NCBI RefSeq assembly: GCF_020404845.1 | Contig: NZ_JAIOJZ010000032.1 | Span: 1-64,000, forward strand | Direction: 5' to 3' | DNA length: 64,000 nt | From: Streptomyces hyderabadensis | GTDB taxonomy: Bacteria > Actinomycetota > Actinomycetes > Streptomycetales > Streptomycetaceae | Part shown: positions 25,627 to 33,270 of the stretch, in pieces | Numbering within the stretch: the first letter of the stretch is position 1 | Layout of the letters: each line of letters opens with the position of its first letter | Notes under the pieces: generated by a model | The model's database searches: none | The model's input: only the letters and a program-made list of their open reading frames with translations | What the model was told of the DNA's origin: nothing | Translations under genes and position numbers: made by a program

Positions 25627-26199
25627 TCACAACGCGGCCGGCAGGGTCCGCCACAGGTGCGGGCGGTCGGTGGCCGCCTTGAGGACGTCCAGCACCACCG
25701 GGTGCGGCGCCGCGTACAGCTCCGGGTAGTCCGCCTCGCCCGCCGCGTGGTCCGGCGTGAAGGCCAACTGCTCCCCGTTCAGGGAGAACCGGGCGTTCAC
25801 GCCGGGCTTGTTCCCGCGCGGATCCTGCCGGTGCCAGGCGCCGTCGAGGCGTACGGCGACCAGTCCGTGCACCACGTCGAGCCGCTGGTAGCACAGCGCG
25901 GTGGGGATGTCCTCGGCCCGCAGCAGCGCGGCCAGCGCATGGGCCTTGGCGTAGCAGATGCCGGTGCGCCGCTCCAGGACGTCGGAGGCCCGCCAGGTGA
26001 CGCGCGGGTCCCCGGAGTCCTGTGAGTGCGGGATGGTGTCCCGTACGAACTCGAAGGCCAGCCGCGCATAGGCATACGAGTCCTCCGCCTCCCTCGCCAG
26101 GCGGCCGGCCACCTCCCGTACGCGCGGGTGCTCGTGGTCGATGACCTCGTCGGCGGCCAGGTAGGCGGACAGGTCAGGGGTTTTCTGGATCAGCTCCAT
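25627..26199 (-). CDS. Transglutaminase-like cysteine protease-fold protein
   Basis: 190 residues with the transglutaminase-like domain: the catalytic Cys in LERRTGICYAKAHALAALLRA (shown in part), a His-containing LDVVHGLVAVRLDGAWHRQD, and an Asp shortly after, giving a complete Cys-His-Asp triad. Such proteins are peptidases, peptide N-glycanase-like enzymes or amide transferases. No signal peptide is present. A good promoter ends eight bases before the ATG, so the mRNA is almost leaderless. The promoter also carries a copy of the motif found before the DUF6421 operon. Confidence 0.85.
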   Translation of the reverse strand: MELIQKTPDLSAYLAADEVIDHEHPRVREVAGRLAREAEDSYAYARLAFEFVRDTIPHSQDSGDPRVTWRASDVLERRTGICYAKAHALAALLRAEDIPTALCYQRLDVVHGLVAVRLDGAWHRQDPRGNKPGVNARFSLNGEQLAFTPDHAAGEADYPELYAAPHPVVLDVLKAATDRPHLWRTLPAAL

Positions 26200-26207
26200 G
26201 CCCGCAG

Positions 26208-26270
26208 AGCATAGGAACGCGATCACCCGAAGGTCAATGACTTTTCAGGTGACCGCATACCTATGCATAC
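26208..26270 (-). promoter_or_regulatory. Promoter of the transglutaminase-like gene with TATGCATAC motif
   Basis: Read on the minus strand, -35 TTGACC (26232-26237) and -10 TATGCT (26208-26213) are 18 bases apart. Upstream lies GCATACCTATGCATAC (26255-26270): GCATA and TATGC form one inverted repeat, and CTATGCATAC matches nine of ten bases of the palindrome at 29600-29609 in the DUF6421 promoter. Confidence 0.65.
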
Positions 26271-26287
26271 TCGCGACCGTGCTCGGC

Positions 26288-27358
26288 TCAGCGCGCCGCC
26301 TCCTCCTTGAGGGCGGCCACGAACGCGTCCACGTCGTCCTCGGTGGTGTCGAAGGCGCACATCCAGCGCACGTCCCCGGCGGCCTCGTCCCAGAAGTAGA
26401 ACCGGAACCGCTTCTGCAGGCGCTCGCTCACCTCGTGCGGCAGCCGGGCGAAGACGGCGTTGGCCTGCACCGGGTAGAGGATCTCGACCCCGTGCACGGC
26501 GCGCACGCCCTCGGCCAGCCGCTGGGCCATCTCGTTGGAGTGCCGGGCGTTGCGCAGCCACAGGTCCTTGGCGAGCAGCGCCTCCAGCTGCACGGACACG
26601 AAGCGCATCTTGGAGGCGAGCTGCATGGACAGCTTGCGCAGGTGCTTCATGTGCCGCACGGCGTCCTGGTTCAGCACCACCACCGCCTCGCCGAACAGGG
26701 CGCCGTTCTTGGTGCCGCCGAGGGAGAGGAGGTCGACCCCGACCGCGTTGGTGAACGTGCGCATGGGCACGTCCAGGGAGGCGGCGGCGTTGGCTATCCG
26801 GGAGCCGTCCAGGTGCACCTTCATGCCGTGCGCGTGGGCGTGCTCGCAGATGGCCCGGATCTCCTCGGGCGTGTAGAGGGTGCCCAGCTCGGTGCTCTGG
26901 GTGATCGAGACGACCTGCGGCATCGCCCGGTGCTCGTCGTCCCAGCCGTACGCCTGCCGGTCGATCAGGTCGGGGGTGAGCTTGCCGTCGGGGGTGGGGA
27001 CGGTGAGCAGCTTGAGGCCGCCCATGCGCTCGGGGGCGCCGCCCTCGTCGACGTTGATGTGCGCGCTCTCGGCGCAGATCACCGCGCCCCAGCGGTCGGT
27101 GACCGCCTGGAGGGCGACGACGTTGGCGCCGGTGCCGTTGAAGACCGGGAACGCCTCCGCGCCCGAGCCGAAGTGGCTGCGGATCACGCGCTGGAGGTTC
27201 TCGGTGTACTCGTCCTCGCCGTACGCGATCTGGTGCCCGCCGTTGGCCAGCGCCAGGGCGGCGAGCACCTCCGGGTGGGCACCGGCGTAGTTGTCACTGG
27301 CGAAACCGCGGACCTCGGGGTCGTGATGGCGACGCGCGTCGGTCTTCGGGGGGTTCAC
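26288..27358 (-). CDS. Low-specificity threonine aldolase-like PLP enzyme
   Basis: 356 residues of the beta-eliminating lyase/threonine aldolase family. The start FASDNYAGAHPEVL, the active-site His region AVICAESAHINVDEGG and the PLP lysine in LGGTKNGALFGEAVV (K217) are all clear. It would cleave beta-hydroxy amino acids to glycine and an aldehyde or run this in reverse. The GTG start overlaps the stop of the dehydrogenase gene (GTGA). It is the third gene of a coupled operon after DUF6421 and an SDR, which suggests a dedicated amino-acid-derived pathway rather than housekeeping glycine supply. Confidence 0.92.
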   Translation of the reverse strand: MNPPKTDARRHHDPEVRGFASDNYAGAHPEVLAALALANGGHQIAYGEDEYTENLQRVIRSHFGSGAEAFPVFNGTGANVVALQAVTDRWGAVICAESAHINVDEGGAPERMGGLKLLTVPTPDGKLTPDLIDRQAYGWDDEHRAMPQVVSITQSTELGTLYTPEEIRAICEHAHAHGMKVHLDGSRIANAAASLDVPMRTFTNAVGVDLLSLGGTKNGALFGEAVVVLNQDAVRHMKHLRKLSMQLASKMRFVSVQLEALLAKDLWLRNARHSNEMAQRLAEGVRAVHGVEILYPVQANAVFARLPHEVSERLQKRFRFYFWDEAAGDVRWMCAFDTTEDDVDAFVAALKEEAAR

Positions 27359-28101
27359 GGCTTCTCGGTCAGCCACAGGCGGTTTCCGTTCACTTCCGCG
27401 GCGGGCTTGTCCCAGACCCCGGCGACCGCCTCGGCCAGGTCGCGCACGTCCGTGAAGCCCGCGAACTTCGCGTTGGGGCGCTCGGCGCGCATCGCGTCGT
27501 GCACCAACGCCTTGACCACCAGGATCGCAGCCGCCGACGTCGGCCCCTGCTCGCCCCCCGCCTTGCGGAAGTAGTCCGCCATGGCCAGCGTCCACGCCTC
27601 GGCGGCGGCCTTGGCGGCGGAGTAGGCGGCGTTGCCCGCGGTGGGGCTGGCCGCGCCCGCGGCGCTGATCAGGACGTAGCGGCCGCGGTCGCTGCGCTGC
27701 AGCGCTTCGTGGAAGGCGAGGGAGGTGTGCTGCACAGTGCGGATCAGCAGCTTCTCCAGCAAGTCCCAGTCGCCGAGTTCGGTCTTGGTGAAGGTCTTGC
27801 TGCCGCGCCAGCCGCCGACGAGGTGGACCATGCCGTCGACGTGGCCGAACTCCTTCTCGGTGCGGTCGGCCCAGGCCCGGGTGGAGTCCAGGTCCAGCAG
27901 GTCCACGGTCTCGCCGGTGACGGTGGCACCGCCGTGCGCGTAGCGTGCCGCGTCCACCGCTTCGGCCAGCCGCTCCGGGTCGTTGTCCGCGCCGACGACG
28001 GTCGCACCCGCCTCGGCGAGCCGCAGCAGCGCGGCCCGTCCGGCGGGTCCGCCCGCCCCGGCCACCGCGATCACCGCGCCGTCGAGCGCCCCGTTCCCCA
28101 T
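27355..28101 (-). CDS. Short-chain dehydrogenase/reductase
   Basis: 248-residue Rossmann enzyme. The cofactor loop is VIAVAGAGGPAGRAALLRLA, the substrate-side segment ISAAGAASPTAGNAAYSAAK holds the catalytic Ser and YxxxK, and a GGW replaces the more common NNAG. It should oxidise or reduce an alcohol/ketone with NAD(P). It sits between DUF6421 (56 bases upstream) and the threonine-aldolase-like gene (4-base overlap), so an amino alcohol, amino ketone or aldehyde intermediate is a reasonable guess. Confidence 0.9.
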   Translation of the reverse strand: MGNGALDGAVIAVAGAGGPAGRAALLRLAEAGATVVGADNDPERLAEAVDAARYAHGGATVTGETVDLLDLDSTRAWADRTEKEFGHVDGMVHLVGGWRGSKTFTKTELGDWDLLEKLLIRTVQHTSLAFHEALQRSDRGRYVLISAAGAASPTAGNAAYSAAKAAAEAWTLAMADYFRKAGGEQGPTSAAAILVVKALVHDAMRAERPNAKFAGFTDVRDLAEAVAGVWDKPAAEVNGNRLWLTEKP

Positions 28102-28157
28102 GGTCCTCGCCTCCCGAGCCTGTTGCCGTGCCTGTGCCTGCCCGCCGGTGCCGTCGC

Positions 28158-29561
28158 TCACGCGGCGGCCCGCTCGGCGCCGTCCGCGGCCCTGGTGATG
28201 CCCCGGGTCGAGGCGATCACCTTCTTGAGCTTCTTGGACAGGGCCTCGTAGAACATGCTCAGCGGAAACTCGTCCGGAAGCACGTCGTCGACGAGTTTGC
28301 GCGGCGGCAGGGACAGGTCCAGGGCGTCGGGGCCCTTGGCCCACTTCGAGCCCGGGTGCGGGGCGAGGTAGGTGGCGACCAGCTCGTAGCCGGCGAACCA
28401 GTGGACGATCTTCGGGCGGTCGATGCCGTCGCGGTAGAGCTTCTCGATCTCGGCGCACAGCTGGTTGGTGACCTGCGGGGCGCGCTGCCAGTCGATGAAG
28501 AGCTTGTTGTCGGTCCAGCGGACGACGTCGTGCTTGTGCAGGTAGGCGAAGAGGAGCTGGCCGCCGAGGCCGTCGTAGTTGCGCACCCGCTCGCCGGTCA
28601 CCGGGAAGCGGAACATGCGGTCGAAGAGCACCGCGTACTGCACGTCACGGGCCTGCGGGACGCCGTCGTCCGCGAGCTTCACGGCCTCCTTGAAGGCAGT
28701 GAGGTCGCAGCGCAGCTCCTCCAGGCCGTACATCCAGAACGGCTGGCGCTGCTTGATCATGAACGGGTCGAAGGGCAGGTCGCCGTGGCTGTGGGTGCGG
28801 TCGTGGACCATGTCCCACAGGACGAACGCCTCCTCGCAGCGCTTCTGGTCGTGGACCATCGCGGCCACGTCCTCGGGCAGCTCCAGGCCCAGCAGCTCCA
28901 CGGCGGCCTCGGTGACACGGCGGAAGCGGGCGGCCTCGCGGTCGCAGAAGATGCCGCCCCAGGAGAAGCGCTCGGGGGCCTCGCGCACGGCGATGGTCTC
29001 CGGGAAGAGGACGGCCGAGTTGGTGTCGTAGCCGGCCGTGAAGTCCTCGAAGGTGATGCCGCAGAACAGCGGGTTGTCGTAGCGGGTGCGCTCCAGTTCG
29101 GCCAGCCAGTCGGGCCAGACCATGCGCAGCACGACCGCTTCGAGGTTGCGGTCCGGGTTGCCGTTCTGCGTGTACATCGGGAAGACGACCAGGTGCTGGA
29201 GGCCGTCCGCGCGGTTCGCGGCAGGCTGGAAGGCCAGCAGGGAATCGAGGAAGTCGGGCACCTCGAAGCCGCCGTCGGCCCACCGGCCGAGGTCGGTGAC
29301 CAGGGCCTCGTGGTAGGCCCGGTCGTGCGGCAGCAGCGGGGACAGCTCGCGCACGGCCTCGGTGACGCGGCGCACGGCGTCCTCGGCGGCGGCCCGCTCG
29401 GGGGCGCCCTCGGCGTCGAAGTCGATCGACCCGTCCTTGGACTGCCATGGCCGGATCCGTTCCACGGCATCCTTGAGCACGGGCCACGCCGGGTGCTCCA
29501 CCACCCTGCTCGCCGGAGGAACGTTCTCCTCCGCACCCACCTGCACAAGAATTTCCGTCAT
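28158..29561 (-). CDS. DUF6421 family protein
   Basis: 467-residue cytoplasmic protein that I place in DUF6421, a family without a known reaction. It is rich in conserved-looking acidic, aromatic and histidine residues. The most enzyme-like stretch is CEEAFVLWDMVHDRTHSHGD around residues 241-261, with H253, H257 and H259 suggesting a metal site; HKHDVVRWTDNKLFIDWQRA follows near 370. No nucleotide-binding loop, signal peptide or membrane helix is seen. GGAGG precedes the ATG. It leads an operon with an SDR and a threonine-aldolase-like enzyme, so it is probably the committed catalyst of a small pathway. Confidence 0.85.
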   Translation of the reverse strand: MTEILVQVGAEENVPPASRVVEHPAWPVLKDAVERIRPWQSKDGSIDFDAEGAPERAAAEDAVRRVTEAVRELSPLLPHDRAYHEALVTDLGRWADGGFEVPDFLDSLLAFQPAANRADGLQHLVVFPMYTQNGNPDRNLEAVVLRMVWPDWLAELERTRYDNPLFCGITFEDFTAGYDTNSAVLFPETIAVREAPERFSWGGIFCDREAARFRRVTEAAVELLGLELPEDVAAMVHDQKRCEEAFVLWDMVHDRTHSHGDLPFDPFMIKQRQPFWMYGLEELRCDLTAFKEAVKLADDGVPQARDVQYAVLFDRMFRFPVTGERVRNYDGLGGQLLFAYLHKHDVVRWTDNKLFIDWQRAPQVTNQLCAEIEKLYRDGIDRPKIVHWFAGYELVATYLAPHPGSKWAKGPDALDLSLPPRKLVDDVLPDEFPLSMFYEALSKKLKKVIASTRGITRAADGAERAAA

Positions 29562-29596
29562 GTCCCATCCTCCACGGGAGAAGCTTGCGTCAAGAC

Positions 29597-29626
29597 ACCG
29601 TATGCATACGACGTTTCTCCTATCAA
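29597..29626 (-). promoter_or_regulatory. Promoter and GTATGCATAC operator of the DUF6421 operon
   Basis: On the minus strand -35 TTGATA (29621-29626) and -10 TACGGT (29597-29602) are separated by 18 bases. The perfect palindrome GTATGCATAC (29600-29609) overlaps the -10, placing a bound protein where it would block RNA polymerase. Confidence 0.7.
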
Positions 29627-29788
29627 GGGGAGGCTCCGTAAATTATCCTGCCTCACCCCGGGCATCGCCGCATTTTTTCCTGTCGAGCGCCGGATTCGTA
29701 TACCCGGCGCGGCAGGGGGGAAACGGTCCGGCAGGGCCGTTAGGCTGCCGCCCTGCCCACGCCGACGTCGACGGAAGCGAGTCGAGCC

Positions 29789-30472
29789 TTGAACTTCCTC
29801 ACCATCGGTCACCGCGGAGCGATGGGTGTCGAACCCGAGAACACCCTGCGTTCCTTCGTCGCCGCCGAGCGGGCGGGCCTCGACGTCGTCGAACTGGACC
29901 TGCACCTGAGCAAGGACGGCGCGCTCGTCGTCATGCACGACGCCGACGTGGACCGCACCACCGACGGCACCGGTGCGATCGCCGACAAGACGCTGGAGGA
30001 GCTGCGTGCCCTGGACGCGGGCCGGGGGGAGCGGGTCCCCGTCTTCGAGGAGGCGCTGGACGCCGTCTCGGTGCCGCTGCAGGCCGAGATCAAGGACGTG
30101 GCGGCCGCGCGCGTCCTCGCCGAGGTGATGCTCCGCCGGGATCTGGTGGACCGGGTGGAGGTGATCTCGTTCCACGACGAGGCCATCGTCGAGATCGCCC
30201 GGCTCGTGCCGGGGGTGCGGACCGCGCTGGTCGCGCAGTACTACGGCCCGGAGGTCGTGGACCGCGCCGTGGCGGCGGGCGCCCGGACGCTGTGCCTGGA
30301 CATCAACCGGGTCACGCTGGAGATCGTGCGGAAGGCCCGCAAGGAGGGACTGCGGGTGTTCTGCTGGACCGTGAACACCCAGGACCACCTGCGGCTGGTG
30401 CGCGCCCTGGGCCTGGACGGCGCGACGACCGACTACCCGGAGATCAAGCGCACGGGTCGCTTCACGGCCTGA
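29789..30472 (+). CDS. Glycerophosphodiester phosphodiesterase
   Basis: 227 residues, the size of the cytoplasmic UgpQ-type enzymes. The catalytic signature IGHRGAMGVEPENTLRSF with its His, and VVELDLHLSKDGALVVMHDA with acidic metal ligands and the second His, are complete. It hydrolyses deacylated phospholipids to glycerol-3-phosphate and an alcohol. The start is a TTG at 29789: the GHRGA motif lies before the first in-frame ATG. A -10 TAGGCT at 29741-29746 would give a leader of about 36 bases. A hairpin follows the stop. Confidence 0.93.
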   Translation: MNFLTIGHRGAMGVEPENTLRSFVAAERAGLDVVELDLHLSKDGALVVMHDADVDRTTDGTGAIADKTLEELRALDAGRGERVPVFEEALDAVSVPLQAEIKDVAAARVLAEVMLRRDLVDRVEVISFHDEAIVEIARLVPGVRTALVAQYYGPEVVDRAVAAGARTLCLDINRVTLEIVRKARKEGLRVFCWTVNTQDHLRLVRALGLDGATTDYPEIKRTGRFTA

Positions 30473-30483
30473 GCGGCCTGAGC

Positions 30484-30514
30484 GGCCTCGGTGGCCGCCG
30501 TGGCCGCCGAGGCC
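30484..30514. terminator. Bidirectional terminator between GDPD and GNAT genes
   Basis: A 13-base-pair stem, GGCCTCGGTGGCC with GGCCGCCGAGGCC and one G-U pair, closes a five-base loop. It lies between the two convergent stops, 12 and 17 bases from them. Confidence 0.75.
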
Positions 30515-30530
30515 CGGGCGGCCGCACGCG

Positions 30531-31070
30531 TCACACCAGCGGCTTGACCAGCAGTTCGAACCGGAGGTCGTCGCGCTGCGGGATGCCGAAGCGCTCGTCG
30601 CCGTACGGGAAGGGGGTCATCTCGCCCGTACGGCGGTAGCCGCGGCGCTCGTACCAGGCGATGAGGTCCTCGCGCACGGAGATCACGGTCATGTGCATCT
30701 CCGTGACGCCCCACGTCGCGCGGGCCTGCCGCTCGGCCTCCGCGATGATCGTCTTGCCGAGTCCTGCGCCCTGGAGCGCCGGGCTGACGGCGAACATCCC
30801 GAAGTAGGCGTGCGCGCCGCGGTGCTCCAGCTGGCAGCAGGCCACGATCCTGCCCTCCCGCTCCACCGTCAGCAGCCGGCTGTCCGGCGCCTTGACGACC
30901 TCCAGCACGCCCTGCGGGTCGGTGCGCTGCCCCTCGAGGATGTCCGCCTCGGTGGTCCACCCGGCCCGGCTGGCGTCGCCCCGGTACGCGGACTCTATGA
31001 GCGCCACGAGCGCGTCCACGTCGGCGTCGGTGGCGTCGCGGTAGGTCAGCGGGCTGGCGGCGGTGTCCAT
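30531..31070 (-). CDS. GNAT-family N-acetyltransferase
   Basis: 179 residues with a full GNAT fold: substrate helices at the start (YRDATDADVDALVALIESAY), the acetyl-CoA loop GMFAVSPALQGAGLGKTII and the C-terminal WYERRGYRRTGEMTPFPYGD. It transfers acetyl from acetyl-CoA to an unknown amine. The ATG was chosen over an upstream codon because the fold begins soon after it. It is a single gene convergent with the phosphodiesterase. Confidence 0.9.
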   Translation of the reverse strand: MDTAASPLTYRDATDADVDALVALIESAYRGDASRAGWTTEADILEGQRTDPQGVLEVVKAPDSRLLTVEREGRIVACCQLEHRGAHAYFGMFAVSPALQGAGLGKTIIAEAERQARATWGVTEMHMTVISVREDLIAWYERRGYRRTGEMTPFPYGDERFGIPQRDDLRFELLVKPLV

Positions 31071-31154
31071 GGGGCGTCTCCGGTTCGGTCTCGGGCACGG
31101 CGCGGGCACCGATGAGCGTAACGCCGTCGGTGCCCGCCGCTAGTCTCGGGACGC

Positions 31155-31547
31155 ATGGTGCATGTACTGGGCAGCCGGACCCTGCTCCGCCCCACCGACC
31201 CCGATCGCTCCCGCGCCTTCTACGGCGAGCAGCTCGGTCTCGCCGTCCACCGGGAGTTCGGCACCGGTCCGGAGCGGGGCACCGTCTACTTCCTCGGCGG
31301 CGGCTTCCTGGAGGTCTCCGGGCGCTCCGACACCCCCCTCACCCCCGGGCTCGCCCTGTGGCTCCAGGTCGAGGACGCGGCTGCGGCCCACGAGGAACTG
31401 CGCGCGAAGGGGGTCGAGATCGTGCGACCGCCGGTCAAGGAGCCGTGGGGGCTGGTGGAGATGTGGATCGCGGACCCGGACGGCACCCGGATCGTGCTGG
31501 TGGAGGTGCCCGCGGAGCATCCGCTGCGCTACCGGCCCGGGATCTGA
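31155..31547 (+). CDS. VOC (glyoxalase/bleomycin-resistance fold) protein
   Basis: 130 residues, a single vicinal oxygen chelate unit pair: RTLLRPTDPDRSRAFYGEQL at the start and EMWIADPDGTRIVLVEVP near the end, a typical metal-site Glu. These proteins are dioxygenases, glyoxalases or binding proteins; this member cannot be placed further. The ATG lies eight bases after a -10-like TAGTCT (31141-31146), so it may be read from a leaderless mRNA. Confidence 0.87.
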   Translation: MVHVLGSRTLLRPTDPDRSRAFYGEQLGLAVHREFGTGPERGTVYFLGGGFLEVSGRSDTPLTPGLALWLQVEDAAAAHEELRAKGVEIVRPPVKEPWGLVEMWIADPDGTRIVLVEVPAEHPLRYRPGI

Positions 31548-31567
31548 GCCGCCGGACGGAAACGGGG

Positions 31568-31599
31568 CCGGGCGCGTACGTCGCCGGGCGCGTACGTCG
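31568..31599 (+). repeat. Tandem 16-base repeat
   Basis: CCGGGCGCGTACGTCG occurs twice back to back in the gap between the two VOC genes. It contains the palindrome GTAC in CGTACG and could bind a protein, but may be a simple duplication. Confidence 0.6.
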
Positions 31600-31701
31600 C
31601 CGGATGGCCGCGGTCGCGGGCCGGCCTTAGCGTGCTGGAGGGGGCCTCGGTGTGCTGGGGGGATGTACGGTCCACGGCCCCGGCGGAAGGACGCCACCAC
31701 G

Positions 31702-32466
31702 ATGAAGCTCCACGAACCGGTGACCGGCGGGCCCTGCTGGGCGGAGCTGGGGACCACCGACCTGGAAGCGGCCAAGCGGTTCTACACCAAGCTGTTCGGC
31801 TGGTACCCGGAGACGGACCCGCGGCAGCAGGCGGGCGGCTACACGATCGCCAGGATCGACGGCGCGGCGGTCGCCGCCCTGACGCCGCTGTACCAGCAGG
31901 GTCAGCCGGTCGCCTGGAACGTGTCGTTCGCCGTGCGCGACGCCGACGCGGCCGCGCGGCAGGTGACGGCGGCCGGCGGGGTGGCCCTCCAGGGGCCCAC
32001 CGACGTCTTCGACTCGGGCCGGTTCGTGGTGGCCGCCGACCCGGGCGGGGCGGTGTTCCAGTTGTGGCAGGGGCGCTCGTTCCCCGGTGCCGGGCTGTTC
32101 AACGCGCCCGGCTCGCTGGGCTGGGTGGAGCTGCTGACCCGGGAGCCCGGCCGGGCCGCCGACTTCTACACGACGGTGTTCGGCTGGAGCGTCGGCGCCT
32201 CGGACCGCTATCCGCAGTGGGGCATCGACGGGGCGGACTTCGGCGGCATGGTGACGATGGACGACAAGTTCCCGCACGAGGTGCCGGCGCACTGGCTGCC
32301 GTACTTCGCGGTGGCGGACGTGAACACCGTCGCGGTCGACGCGACCGACGGCGGCGGCACCGTGCTCATGGAGCCCACCTCCGTGCCCGACGGCCCGCGC
32401 ATCGCGGTACTGCGGGACCCGCAGGGCGCGATGTTCGGCGTCTACCGAGCGGGCGACGAGCGCTGA
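31702..32466 (+). CDS. Two-domain VOC protein
   Basis: 254 residues made of two VOC modules in tandem. Each begins with the same pattern, CWAELGTTDLEAAKRFYTKL in the first and WVELLTREPGRAADFYTTVF in the second, followed by FGW. This duplicated arrangement matches the antibiotic-sequestering or hydroxylase-like VOC group common in Streptomyces. Function unknown. GGAAGG lies 11 bases before the ATG. The first VOC gene just upstream may be a partner. Confidence 0.88.
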   Translation: MKLHEPVTGGPCWAELGTTDLEAAKRFYTKLFGWYPETDPRQQAGGYTIARIDGAAVAALTPLYQQGQPVAWNVSFAVRDADAAARQVTAAGGVALQGPTDVFDSGRFVVAADPGGAVFQLWQGRSFPGAGLFNAPGSLGWVELLTREPGRAADFYTTVFGWSVGASDRYPQWGIDGADFGGMVTMDDKFPHEVPAHWLPYFAVADVNTVAVDATDGGGTVLMEPTSVPDGPRIAVLRDPQGAMFGVYRAGDER

Positions 32467-32583
32467 CCCGCTCCGCGCGGCGGCGGCACCCGGGCAGCTC
32501 GGGCCCGCGGCGCCGGGCAGCGTGCGACACCCGCCGCCCGCCGGACGGTGACACGCCCCGACCCGCCCGGCCGCCGGGCCCCG

Positions 32584-32707
32584 CAGGCCCGCAGCGCGTC
32601 CGGCCGCCGCTCTGACTGGCACGGCAGCCCACGTGGGTCGGTCCTGCCCGGCGTGGACGGGCCCGGCAGGGTGAGTCGGCGGCGCTGCTCAGGCCCGCAG
32701 CGCGTCC
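32584..32707. repeat. 18-base direct repeat duplicating the end of the MarR gene
   Basis: CAGGCCCGCAGCGCGTCC occurs at 32584-32601 and again at 32690-32707. The second copy covers the last codons of the MarR gene. The first lies in non-coding DNA 106 bases away and could be a relic of a small duplication. The rest of the 220-base gap between the convergent genes shows only a CCCACGTGGG palindrome (32628-32637). Confidence 0.5.
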
Positions 32708-33270
32708 AGCCGTCCCTCCAGCTGCCCCAGCAGCCCGCCGAGCAGCGCCGCCAGTTCGCCCTGCCGGGGCCCGTCCACGCCGGACAGGACGGCCGACTCG
32801 TAGGCGAGCTGTTCGGGCAGGATGCCGTCGACGAGGTCGCGTCCGGTGTCCGTGAGCCGGACGTGGGCGACCCGGCGGTCGCGGGTGTCGCCGCGCCGCT
32901 CGACGAGGCCGCGCTCGGTGAGCTGCTTGAGGCGCTTGGTCACGGCGGCGCCGGACGAGAAGGTCTCCCGGGCCAGCTCCCCGGGGGTCAGTTCGTGTCC
33001 GGTGCGGCGCAGCGCACCGAGCAGGTCGAACTCCGCCCGGCTGAGGCCCGCGCGCCGCAGCGGGGCGTCCTCGGCCTGCTGCAGGAGGGCGGCGCAGCGG
33101 TTGATGCGGCCGATGATCTCCATGGGCCCGGTGTCGAGATCCGGGTGGACGGCGCGCCACTGGCGTACGACCGCGGCCACGGTGTCGCCGCCCGGCCCCG
33201 TCCCGCCGTCGCCGGAACCGGCACGCGAACCGGCTCCCCCGTCGTTCGCTCCCCCGTCGGTTGCGGTCAT
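32689..33270 (-). CDS. MarR-family transcriptional regulator
   Basis: 193 residues. A glycine-rich, probably disordered leader of 35 residues precedes the winged helix: LLGALRRTGHELTPGELARE, SSGAAVTKRLKQLTERGLVE and the wing RRGDTRDRRVAHVRLTDTG. The ATG overlaps the stop of the upstream FUSC-type transporter (ATGA), so it is translated with the pump it probably controls. The operator is expected in the promoter at 34.98 kb, where a TTTAC/GTAAA palindrome sits between -35 and -10. Confidence 0.92.
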   Translation of the reverse strand: MTATDGGANDGGAGSRAGSGDGGTGPGGDTVAAVVRQWRAVHPDLDTGPMEIIGRINRCAALLQQAEDAPLRRAGLSRAEFDLLGALRRTGHELTPGELARETFSSGAAVTKRLKQLTERGLVERRGDTRDRRVAHVRLTDTGRDLVDGILPEQLAYESAVLSGVDGPRQGELAALLGGLLGQLEGRLDALRA

